The notes below the pieces were generated by a model, which worked only from the letters and a program-made list of their open reading frames with translations, was not told the DNA's origin and searched no databases. Shown one piece after another: positions 25,536 to 32,755 of a DNA stretch of 64,000 bases. This stretch comes from SFEB01 sp964612455 (GTDB taxonomy: Bacteria; Bacillota; Clostridia; Christensenellales; CAG-314). The translations under genes were made by a program, and so were the position numbers. The stretch's first letter is position 1. The number at the start of each line of letters is the position of its first letter. Location of the stretch: positions 4,369 to 68,368 of the forward strand of contig CAZTCB010000003.1 of assembly GCA_964612455.1 (NCBI GenBank). The letters run 5' to 3'.

Positions 25536-26207
25536 TTACTCCGATTTGTCAGTTTCGAGCAACGGGCTGCGCATTGCTTCTTCCCGCGCACGCTTGACGT
25601 TGTCTCCGTCGATACCGAGTTTTAATCCGCGCCTTACGCCTTTTACGACCAACGGCACAAAGACGAGACTGACGAGATACTCGGGAATGATATTTGTAAA
25701 TATTACCGCTTTAATCGTGACGACGAGGGCAGTATACTCCTCTCCGACGATACTTTTGCCCACGTTAAGCGCGGACAAAAACAAAACGGTATTGAGCACA
25801 AGCCCGACAAAAACCGCGGCAACCATAGCAATATGCTGGTTTTTAGACGATTTTTTATCCTTTAAAAAGTAAAGAAGCAATTTGTAAACCGCAAACGCGC
25901 CTATCCCGACAAGACAACGAGGCAAAACGTAAATCGAAATACTCGAAACGCCAAACGTGGCAAACGTCGGTTCGCCAAACATAAAAGCTTTTAAAAAACT
26001 CGCCAATCCGAAAAATACGCCCGTCAAAAAAGCAATTAACCATTCGTCAAAAATAAGACAAAGACTGAAAGTAACGAGCAACACCACTGCCGCCATCGAT
26101 ACGGGCAATGCCAGACTAAAAAGCTTGTCTATCATCATCGCCAAAAAAATAACGGCAAAGTAAATCGCGCAAAGCGCAACCCTGAAAGATTTTTTCCCGA
26201 AATCCAT
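25536..26207 (-). CDS. panT: ECF transporter S component, probable pantothenate transporter
   Basis: 223-residue membrane protein with about six helices and a charged C-terminal tail (GVRRGLKLGIDGDNVKRAREEAMRSPLLETDKSE). The hydrophobic layout, VALCAIYFAVIFLAMMIDKLF at the N-terminus and the FGVSSISIYVLPRCLVGIGAFAVYKLLLYFL loop-helix with the typical S-component Arg, is that of an ECF substrate-binding subunit. The substrate is inferred from being six bases upstream of coaX. AGGAGAC precedes the ATG. Another vitamin cannot be excluded. Confidence 0.7.
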   Translation of the reverse strand: MDFGKKSFRVALCAIYFAVIFLAMMIDKLFSLALPVSMAAVVLLVTFSLCLIFDEWLIAFLTGVFFGLASFLKAFMFGEPTFATFGVSSISIYVLPRCLVGIGAFAVYKLLLYFLKDKKSSKNQHIAMVAAVFVGLVLNTVLFLSALNVGKSIVGEEYTALVVTIKAVIFTNIIPEYLVSLVFVPLVVKGVRRGLKLGIDGDNVKRAREEAMRSPLLETDKSE

Positions 26208-26299
26208 AAAAAGTGTCTCCTGCGCGCCGAATAGCGGTCGCGCGGCGTTTTTTAAACGTTCCCAAACGATAGTACCGCTTGCAAAGCAATACGGTCTGT
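26208..26299 (-). promoter_or_regulatory. Structured GC-rich 5' leader of the panT-coaX operon
   Basis: The leader is about 90 bases. Read on the minus strand, a first hairpin pairs ACCG with CGGT and TTGC with GCAA around a TTT loop (26295-26274). A second GC-rich element (26253-26222) can pair CGCCG with CGGCG, or GCGCG with CGCGC, immediately before AGGAG. The mutually exclusive pairings next to the ribosome site suggest a regulatory RNA, but no known riboswitch class is recognised. Confidence 0.35.
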
Positions 26300-26304
26300 C
26301 GTTT

Positions 26305-26333
26305 ATTGTACCACAGTGTCTTTCGTTTGTTAA
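26305..26333 (-). promoter_or_regulatory. Promoter of panT-coaX
   Basis: Minus strand TTAACA (26333-26328), 17-base spacer, TACAAT (26310-26305) with TGG extension. Confidence 0.7.
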
Positions 26334-26438
26334 TCGTTTAAAAAAACTATTTTTTGAAAACTTTTATCGTCACACGGCAAAGAGATAAAACGTAAACTAA
26401 TGTAGACGGTTTCGTCAATATATTTACGGAGGTAAAAA

Positions 26439-26684
26439 ATGTTTAGCAATATGTTTGGCTCACCCGATGACAATCAAGGCAACGGCTGCGGTTGCCCCAA
26501 TATCTGCGGTTGCAACTGCACCTGGATATTTTTGATTATTCTGTTTTTGTGTTGCTGCTGCGGCGGAAAATCCAAAAACCTTAATCTCAACATAAACCCG
26601 TGTTGTCTTCTCCTTGCGTTGGCTTTGTTGGTATGTTGCGGCGGTATCTCTTTCCGCCCGTGCCAGAAAACAAATTGTCAGTAA
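26439..26684 (+). CDS. Small cysteine-rich membrane protein
   Basis: 81-residue protein with 15 cysteines. Residues 17-27 (GCGCPNICGCNC) resemble a metal- or cluster-binding knot. A hydrophobic helix (WIFLIILFLCCCCGG) and a second (CCLLLALALLVCCGG) follow, each ending in a Cys run, and the tail is RPCQKTNCQ. ACGGAGG precedes ATG 26439 and a strong terminator follows, so it is a real monocistronic gene. It lies among sporulation and germination genes but no sporulation promoter could be assigned. Function unknown. Confidence 0.75.
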   Translation: MFSNMFGSPDDNQGNGCGCPNICGCNCTWIFLIILFLCCCCGGKSKNLNLNINPCCLLLALALLVCCGGISFRPCQKTNCQ

Positions 26685-26694
26685 AGTACTTAAG

Positions 26695-26728
26695 CAAAAA
26701 AACGCACCCGTCCGGGTGCGTTTTTTTA
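26695..26728. terminator. Bidirectional terminator
   Basis: A-run and CGCACCC pair with GGGTGCG and a T-run; ends the Cys-rich gene and the convergent sleB-ypeB operon. Confidence 0.88.
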
Positions 26729-28168
26729 CATTACGGTATAACCGAGTTTGTCTTCTATTATCTTTAATATCTCTATTTCTTTACCCGTGTCGGCTGAAAT
26801 ATATACCAAAAACCGTTCATCTCCGTTTTTGACGCGGATTTCGTAACACATTTTTTCGTCCGCGCCGTCGGGAACGATACACAACTCGGTACGCTCTATC
26901 TCCGCACTTTTTTCAACGCACCCACGAGCCTGTTCGGCTGAAATAGCCGGCGAAACTGGCTGACGTAGACGATGATTTGCCAAATACGCGAATGCGTCTA
27001 CTCCCACGACGGTACAATCGTCGGCGTCGAGAACCATCTTTACCATATCGGTATACACGTTTAAACCGTTTTGCTTGGCAATCATATTGACGTAAACCCT
27101 TCCCTCTATCGGTTCCGACGTCCACATAGGCATGACGTCGTATCCTAAGGCTTTGGCCGCATCTGTCGCAGCCTGACAACATGCACATTCTAAATCGTCA
27201 CCCGTGTCGCTTGATTTGTCGTCTTTACTATAAACTGCCGCGGAAGAAACCAAAGCCGAGTCGATTTTTTCGCCGTCTTTGACAAGCTCGATAACGGTAC
27301 CGTCCGTAGCCGTGACGACGGAATACTCGTTTTCGTTTAAAACCGCGTCGAAACGATATGCATGTGCTTTTTCGTCGTTGTTTATTTCCGCTTTAAACTC
27401 GACGGAAGAAACTTTACCGAGTCCCGACAATGCCGTCTTTAACGCCTTCGTCGCGTCGTCTTTCAACAAAACCTCTCGGTTAACCGTCTTTTTTGCAATA
27501 CTGTCGCTAAAAGGTCCGTCGTAAACGAGTTGTGGATAATCAAACGTAGTTTCGTCTATATCCTCCAACTTTATCTCCATAGTACCGTTTTCGTCAAAAG
27601 CCTGCTCCGATACGTCACCGTCGCCAAGTACTACCCCGTCTACGGCTGTTTTTAATTTTTTGCCTACTTTCCTCAAGTTTTTCAGGCTGTCTTTTTGCTC
27701 GTCGGTAAGTTTTCCGTTGTCTGCAACGTAATGCGCGAGCGAGCTGCAATAGTCTCCCAGTTGATTAAAATACTTTGCGGCGTTTCCCGATATTTCCTGC
27801 GAAACGGGCAATACAGACACGTCGGTTACGGCGGCTGACGCTATTCCGTCCGTTTCGGTCAGGATTTTGCCGATAAAAGCACTGTCGTTTGACACAAGCA
27901 GTTTGCCCAAGTTGGCATCGGCGTTGTTCAACCCGTCCGAAAGCCTGAACAAACTCTCTCTATAAAAGTTTAACGCTTGTCTCTTGTAGTAGTCTTCGCC
28001 TTTGATTTCGGTTTTGCTCACCTTTTCAAACCTGAACGAAAACAATACGCACGTCGCGACGGATAGCAACGCCACTATACCGAAAAACCATGTCCACACG
28101 GTAATACTTTTGCAACATGAGTTGCCGTCGGTTTTATTTTTGTTTTTGTCTGAATTTATATATCTCAT
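26726..28168 (-). CDS. ypeB: Germination protein YpeB
   Basis: Partner and stabiliser of the cortex hydrolase SleB in the spore. 480 residues: a cytosolic N-terminus with CC, one membrane anchor (VWTWFFGIVALLSVATCVLFSF, about 24-45), then an external region with the YpeB start EDYYKRQALNFYRESLFRLSDGLNNADANLGKLLVSN and C-terminal PepSY-like repeats (about 330-480). It starts 22 bases after the sleB stop in the classical sleB-ypeB bicistronic arrangement. GGGAGG precedes the ATG. Confidence 0.93.
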   Translation of the reverse strand: MRYINSDKNKNKTDGNSCCKSITVWTWFFGIVALLSVATCVLFSFRFEKVSKTEIKGEDYYKRQALNFYRESLFRLSDGLNNADANLGKLLVSNDSAFIGKILTETDGIASAAVTDVSVLPVSQEISGNAAKYFNQLGDYCSSLAHYVADNGKLTDEQKDSLKNLRKVGKKLKTAVDGVVLGDGDVSEQAFDENGTMEIKLEDIDETTFDYPQLVYDGPFSDSIAKKTVNREVLLKDDATKALKTALSGLGKVSSVEFKAEINNDEKAHAYRFDAVLNENEYSVVTATDGTVIELVKDGEKIDSALVSSAAVYSKDDKSSDTGDDLECACCQAATDAAKALGYDVMPMWTSEPIEGRVYVNMIAKQNGLNVYTDMVKMVLDADDCTVVGVDAFAYLANHRLRQPVSPAISAEQARGCVEKSAEIERTELCIVPDGADEKMCYEIRVKNGDERFLVYISADTGKEIEILKIIEDKLGYTVM

Positions 28169-28190
28169 CTATTATTTCCTCCCGTGGACT

Positions 28191-28880
28191 CTAAGTGCAA
28201 AAAACATGGTTTCCTATCGTGACGACTATCGGTCGAGACCTTATCCATGCGTTTGTGGCGGTATTGGGATTGTAATAATAAATAGAGCCGTAGGTGGGAT
28301 CCCATCCGTTTAGCGCGTCCTGTGCGGCACGCGTGCATTCGTCGTTTGTCCCGAGATTTATTTGTCCGTCCGAAACGCAGGTAAACGCACCGTTTTGATA
28401 AATAACGCCGCTTATCGTGTTGGGAAAACTACTCGATTTGACTCTGTTTAAAATCACGGCGGCGATTGCCACCTTGCCGGTATAACTTTCTCCTCTTGCT
28501 TCGCCGTAAATGCAACAAGACAATAAATAGAGATTGCTGCTACTGGTACCCGAACCGGACGTGGCGGCGGTCGTAGTCCCCGACAACGTTATCCCTATGG
28601 CGGCGGCGGTTTTTGCACCCACCACGCCGTCTGCCGTCAAACCGTTTTTCCTTTGAAAATACTTGACTGCGGCTACCGTCTGACTGCCGTAAATACCGTC
28701 GACGGAACCCGTATAATATCCCCAGTTTTTTAGTCTTTGCTGAACCGTCCTGACAAGCGAGCCGGTGCTGCCTTGCTTTAATACCGCCGCCCGTGCAGTC
28801 GGCGCAAAGCCGAGCGAAATCGTCAGCAACGCGGCAATAAGCAATATCGAAATCAGCGCAATGCCTTTTTTAGCGTTCAT
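28191..28880 (-). CDS. sleB: Spore cortex-lytic enzyme SleB
   Basis: Lytic transglycosylase that breaks muramic-lactam-containing cortex during germination. 229 residues: signal peptide (1-31, ending ARA), a PG_binding_1 domain (about 35-95, VRTVQQRLKNWGYYTGSVDGIYGSQTVAAVKYFQ), a Ser/Thr-rich linker, and the Hydrolase_2 catalytic domain from 115 with CCIYGEARGESYTGKVAIAAVILNR containing the catalytic Glu. GGAGG precedes the ATG. Expected forespore expression under sigma-G is supported by a candidate promoter at 28906-28934. Confidence 0.95.
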   Translation of the reverse strand: MNAKKGIALISILLIAALLTISLGFAPTARAAVLKQGSTGSLVRTVQQRLKNWGYYTGSVDGIYGSQTVAAVKYFQRKNGLTADGVVGAKTAAAIGITLSGTTTAATSGSGTSSSNLYLLSCCIYGEARGESYTGKVAIAAVILNRVKSSSFPNTISGVIYQNGAFTCVSDGQINLGTNDECTRAAQDALNGWDPTYGSIYYYNPNTATNAWIRSRPIVVTIGNHVFCT

Positions 28881-28905
28881 TTTTCCTCCTCAATCGTTTT
28901 TATTT

Positions 28906-28934
28906 TAGCTTGTTTAATCGGGGGAAAAATATTC
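28906..28934 (-). promoter_or_regulatory. Candidate sigma-G promoter of sleB-ypeB
   Basis: Minus strand GAATA (28934-28930), 17-base spacer, CAAGCTA (28912-28906), compared with the forespore pattern GHATR...CATNNTA. One mismatch in the -10 makes this tentative. Confidence 0.35.
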
Positions 28935-28955
28935 TTTTTAACGAGATTACTTAAA

Positions 28956-29507
28956 CTACTCGCCCTTTTTATCAAAGAAAGCGTCTATTATTTCTTTAAG
29001 TTTAGAAACGAAAACGATTTTTTTGCCGTCGGTAACTTCGCCGACGAAACATAAAGGAGGATAAACCACGCACCACCAATTGTCCCCGTCTGCCGCTCCC
29101 AAGTCGATAATCAGCGCCGTGTATTCGCCTGCCGGCAGCGTCAACTCGTCATATCGACGAGTGGGAAACTCCTCCGTTCTTATCGTTGCGGACGCGCCGT
29201 AATCAAAGCCGTTGACGTCGAGTACCGTCTCAGCCACTTGCGTCAGGTCGATTAGATGCGTTTCGGAAACTTTTATTGCGGCTTGTTTGTCGGTAACTCC
29301 GACCAGCAACGGCACGAGATAATCCACGACGGCAGACTTTACTTTGTATTTGACGGCTTGGTCAGCGTCGGAATTGCTGTTGGCGCGAATATGTATTCTC
29401 AAAACCTGCTCCGAAAGCTCATCGTCGGAATCTTTTTCGTCAAAAGCCCCGATGATTAAAGATAAACAAATTATAAAAAGCAAAACAAACAAAAATATTT
29501 TTTTCAT
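28956..29507 (-). CDS. spoIIR: Stage II sporulation protein R
   Basis: Forespore-secreted signal protein that triggers SpoIIGA processing of pro-sigma-E in the mother cell. 183 residues from ATG 29507; N-terminal signal or anchor IFLFVLLFIICLSLIIGAF (about 3-21), then LRIHIRANSNSDADQAVKYKVKSAVVDYLVPLL (the diagnostic SpoIIR motif IRANSNS...QxxKxxVRD-like) and AGEYTALIIDLGAADGDNWWCVVYPPLCF. Its AGAGG ribosome site lies inside the 3' arm of the hairpin at 29513-29546, which would block translation of any read-through from ispE. Confidence 0.93.
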   Translation of the reverse strand: MKKIFLFVLLFIICLSLIIGAFDEKDSDDELSEQVLRIHIRANSNSDADQAVKYKVKSAVVDYLVPLLVGVTDKQAAIKVSETHLIDLTQVAETVLDVNGFDYGASATIRTEEFPTRRYDELTLPAGEYTALIIDLGAADGDNWWCVVYPPLCFVGEVTDGKKIVFVSKLKEIIDAFFDKKGE

Positions 29508-29546
29508 AAAAAACCTCTGCAAAAAGTTTTGACGCTTTGCAGAGGT
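29508..29546 (-). terminator. Terminator of ispE that also encloses the spoIIR ribosome site
   Basis: Minus strand ACCTCTGCAAA (29546-29536) pairs with TTTGCAGAGGT (29523-29513), 12-base loop, followed by TTTTT and the spoIIR ATG at 29507. The 3' arm contains GCAGAGG, the only Shine-Dalgarno for spoIIR. Confidence 0.85.
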
Positions 29547-29581
29547 ATATAAAAACGATTTTTGTCGATTTTTGCGCTTTT

Positions 29582-30472
29582 TTAATCTTTAATATCGGAT
29601 TTTACCGTTTCGACGCCGACTCCCGTACTGTGACAGGCGAAAGCGAAAATGCCTTGGTTTGCCAATAAACGGCAGATTTCATCGGATTCTTCGTCGCTCT
29701 CGGTGAGCCAAAACACCCCACCGCCGCTCCCGGACAACGTCGGTGCGACTCCGGTTACTTTTTGACACGCGTCGATAAAAGCTTTTTGCTTGGGATACGC
29801 CGCGATACACGGCAAAACAAGGTCGTTTTTTACGGCGGATACAATCTTTTTTAACGAGCCGTCCGCTATCGCCGCTTTTACCGAAGGCACGCAGTCGTCC
29901 CCCGAGACTCCGACGGCGTCGAAGGCGGCAAAAACGGTCGACGTAGAACATTTTTCACCAACGGCAAGAACAAAATGAAAATCGGTGCGGCATCGCATTT
30001 TTTTTACCACGTCGCCCCTGCCGCATATCTCGGTGCAACCGCCCACAAGCATTGCCGCAACGTCGCTACCCGCTCTCGATGCGACGGAAAGCGTTTTTTC
30101 TCCGTCGCTTGCGACGCCGAAAATCTCGGATAACGCAAACAACACGCCCGCCGCGTCCGCCGACGAACCGCCAAACCCCGCGGCAACGGGGATGTTTTTG
30201 GTTACACTAATATCCACGATTTTTCCGCCGATACCAAACTCCGCCAAAAAATCAACGGCAGCACGGTACGCGGTATTTTTTTTCTCGTCGACGAAATCGC
30301 AACCTTTTACCGTAACCGTGTTTTTTTCGTCGGCAGAAACTCGCACGGCTACGTTTACCAAGTCAAACAAATCGACACTCATCATGACGGAGTGCAAATC
30401 ATGATATCCGTCATCGCGTGCGGCGCCGACCGAAAGACCGAGATTTACTTTTGCATACGCCTTAACTAACAT
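29582..30472 (-). CDS. ispE: 4-(cytidine 5'-diphospho)-2-C-methyl-D-erythritol kinase
   Basis: GHMP kinase of the non-mevalonate isoprenoid pathway. 296 residues from ATG 30472. KAYAKVNLGLSVGAARDDGYHDLHSVMMSVDLFD is the N-terminal signature, NIPVAAGFGGSSADAAGVLFAL (about 88-109) the ATP-binding GHMP loop, and TLSGSGGGVFWLTES the C-terminal motif. A longer in-frame reading to 30673 has no ribosome site and is rejected. A TATAAT element ends exactly seven bases before the A of ATG with no Shine-Dalgarno, so the mRNA is probably leaderless. Confidence 0.94.
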   Translation of the reverse strand: MLVKAYAKVNLGLSVGAARDDGYHDLHSVMMSVDLFDLVNVAVRVSADEKNTVTVKGCDFVDEKKNTAYRAAVDFLAEFGIGGKIVDISVTKNIPVAAGFGGSSADAAGVLFALSEIFGVASDGEKTLSVASRAGSDVAAMLVGGCTEICGRGDVVKKMRCRTDFHFVLAVGEKCSTSTVFAAFDAVGVSGDDCVPSVKAAIADGSLKKIVSAVKNDLVLPCIAAYPKQKAFIDACQKVTGVAPTLSGSGGGVFWLTESDEESDEICRLLANQGIFAFACHSTGVGVETVKSDIKD

Positions 30473-30478
30473 TTTTTT

Positions 30479-30487
30479 ATTATACCA
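30479..30487 (-). promoter_or_regulatory. Extended -10 giving leaderless ispE mRNA
   Basis: Minus strand TGG-TATAAT (30487-30479). The -35 region is weak. The seventh base after the element is 30472, the A of the start codon. Confidence 0.6.
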
Positions 30488-30587
30488 TGTTTTTAAAGCA
30501 AACGTATAAAAATATCTCGTTATTTTCGTTTTTTTATTGCAATCGCACAAAAATTCTGAAAAACGGCAAAAAAATACGTCATGACCG

Positions 30588-30616
30588 TTGCAATCCGCCG
30601 AAAGCAATGGTATACT
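30588..30616 (+). promoter_or_regulatory. Promoter of the beta-helix lipoprotein, with long leader
   Basis: TTGCAA (30588-30593), 17-base spacer, TATACT (30611-30616) with TGG extension. It leaves a leader of about 107 bases that contains a 7-bp stem, AAAATCG (30646-30652) with CGATTTT (30675-30681). Confidence 0.65.
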
Positions 30617-30729
30617 AAATGCGGGAGAGTGAACACGAAAGAAATAAAATCGTAAGACGCCTGAGTAACGCAAACGATTTTGTTTAAATTAAAAACGAAA
30701 ATTATCAACGTAAATTTACGGAGGCATTT

Positions 30730-32607
30730 ATGAAAAAATTTAAATTTCTATTCGTTTTGGTGCTCCTTTGCTCGTTTTTCGTAACGAGCGGTTGCAGTCC
30801 GCAAGAACCGCCCTTTAAACCTTGGGACGACCTCGGCGGCGGTCAATCGGCTACCGACGTAACAGACTACTCCGACGACGTCGCACGGGATTATCTCATC
30901 GACGACGTTGTCGACGACAAATCTTCTTCAACGGGAGATTACGACGCATCAAACAGCCATGAGATAAACCTCTCGACGATAGCGACGACGGACTTGTCTG
31001 CCGTCACGGACTATTCTTTTAAAAACAACGAATTAAAAATCAAAGCGAACGGAGTTTACATCCTTAGCGGAGATTTTTCGGGGTGCGTGACGGTATCGGA
31101 CACGACGGGGACGGTTCAACTCGTATTAAACGGAGTAAACATAGCGACCACAAACTCTCAGAGTTGCGCCGCCATCGTATTTAAAAAGCCGGACGGCGAT
31201 ACCGTCTCGACCAGAATTTTAACGATAAAAGACGGCACGACCAACACTCTTTCGGACAGCACGGGTGACGACGTAACAGACGGGGACGGCGCGGTGATTC
31301 AAGCGAAAAAACGTTCGCTTACGATAAACGGCACGGGGACTCTTTATCTCGATTGCGTCGGCGAAGAAACGACGGGGCTGAAAGTAAAAACCGCTCTCAC
31401 CATAAACGGACCTACGATAGAGGTAAACGGCGCGACCAAATCGGGGATAAAAGCCGACCGTCTCCTTATCGTTAAAAACGCGACAATCAAAATAAGTGCC
31501 GACGGCGACGGAATAAAAACCGATATGGAGCCCGACGACGAAACTCAGGCAAAAGAATACGCCTCGGATCTCGGATACGGTTACGTTTATATCGAAAATT
31601 CCGACCTGGATATCACGGTCGGCGACGACGGAATATCGGCAAACAACTGCGTTTACGTTGCCAATACGGATGAAAACACGATAAAAATCACCACCAACGG
31701 AGGCGCTCCGTCAAGAGTGACCGAAACGACGTCCGACAACGCCGACGGAAAAGCCATAAAAACCGACGGAATCGAATTTAACGACGTGGATTATCCCGCC
31801 ACTCACTCGACAAATTACGGATTGGTCATAATCGGCGGAAGGTTTGAAATAAACTCCAACGACGACGCCGTTCACTCGAAAGGAAACGTATTGATATGCA
31901 ACGGTGATTTGGACATATACACCGGGGACGACGGTATACATGCCGAGTATCTCGCCAAAATAACAGACGGAAACGTAAAAATCAACCGTTGTTACGAAGG
32001 AGTAGAAGGCGCCGTCGTAGAAATACTCGGCGGTCGGCTCGACGTCACGTCTACCGACGACGGGATAAACGCGGCTAATTCCGACCTGAAAAATTTTGCT
32101 TTTTATATCCTCATATCCGGCGGCGACATATCGATTGACGCAGACGGCGACGGCGTGGACAGCAACGGAACGATAAAGATAATCGGCGGCAATCTCGTCG
32201 TTTTCGGTCCGACGGACGGAGGAAACGCCGCACTTGACGCAGACACAGGAATAATCATCGACGGAGGAAACGTTTGCGCGGTAGGCTCGGTGGGGATGGT
32301 CGAAAACCCCTCGACAAACTCTTCTCAATGCTACGTTAATCTTACGTTGACTGCCACTGCGGCGGCAAATACCGTTATTACCGTAAGTGACTCGAGCGGC
32401 AATGTTTTGTTGTCGGTAACGCCGACCAAAAAGTACCAATCGATAATATTAAGTCTCGACGGTTTCGTAAAGGGCGAAACGTACACCGTAAAAGTCGGCG
32501 ACGAAGAATACTCGGCGACACTGTCCGAAACAGGCACTGCAATAGGAAGGGATATGCACGGAAACGGCAATCAAGGGTTAATCAAACCGGGCGGCGACAG
32601 AAAATAA
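30730..32607 (+). CDS. Cthe_2159/DUF4353-type beta-helix carbohydrate-binding lipoprotein
   Basis: 625-residue surface lipoprotein. The lipobox is FVTSGC (Cys22) after a hydrophobic stretch. An acidic Ser/Thr linker leads into a long parallel beta-helix with repeats such as ADGDGIKTD, GDDGISANN, SNDDAVHSKGN, GDDGIHAEY, STDDGINAAN and ADGDGVDSNG, the calcium-binding DDG turns typical of the family first described as Cthe_2159 in C. thermocellum. A small beta domain (about 535-605) ends it. The family binds acidic or cellulosic polysaccharides; the ligand here is unknown. ACGGAGG precedes ATG 30730. Confidence 0.85.
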   Translation: MKKFKFLFVLVLLCSFFVTSGCSPQEPPFKPWDDLGGGQSATDVTDYSDDVARDYLIDDVVDDKSSSTGDYDASNSHEINLSTIATTDLSAVTDYSFKNNELKIKANGVYILSGDFSGCVTVSDTTGTVQLVLNGVNIATTNSQSCAAIVFKKPDGDTVSTRILTIKDGTTNTLSDSTGDDVTDGDGAVIQAKKRSLTINGTGTLYLDCVGEETTGLKVKTALTINGPTIEVNGATKSGIKADRLLIVKNATIKISADGDGIKTDMEPDDETQAKEYASDLGYGYVYIENSDLDITVGDDGISANNCVYVANTDENTIKITTNGGAPSRVTETTSDNADGKAIKTDGIEFNDVDYPATHSTNYGLVIIGGRFEINSNDDAVHSKGNVLICNGDLDIYTGDDGIHAEYLAKITDGNVKINRCYEGVEGAVVEILGGRLDVTSTDDGINAANSDLKNFAFYILISGGDISIDADGDGVDSNGTIKIIGGNLVVFGPTDGGNAALDADTGIIIDGGNVCAVGSVGMVENPSTNSSQCYVNLTLTATAAANTVITVSDSSGNVLLSVTPTKKYQSIILSLDGFVKGETYTVKVGDEEYSATLSETGTAIGRDMHGNGNQGLIKPGGDRK

Positions 32608-32684
32608 CTATTTGCAAAACGCTCGTCGGGATTTTTTAATCGCTTGACGACGAGACAAAATCCGCGACGAAAAAAATAACTAAA

Positions 32685-32723
32685 AAAAACTACGGAAACG
32701 GTTTTTATCCGCCCGTAGTTTTT
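32685..32723. terminator. Bidirectional terminator
   Basis: AAAAACTACGG (32685-32695) pairs with CCGTAGTTTTT (32713-32723); between the lipoprotein and sipL, which converge. Confidence 0.8.
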
Positions 32724-32755
32724 CTTTTTAATACGTTATTAAAAGGCAACAACGC

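Noticed and set aside
29582..30673. Longer ispE starting at 30673
   Set aside because: The extra 67 residues have no family match and cross the -10 element that gives a start at 30472.
30621..30681. Glycine-type riboswitch before the beta-helix lipoprotein
   Set aside because: The leader begins GCGGGAGAG but lacks the conserved ACCGAAGG and CTCTCAGG blocks.
31711..32439. 242-codon open frame on the minus strand
   Set aside because: Antisense to the beta-helix lipoprotein; repeats of DDG codons produce an open complementary frame.
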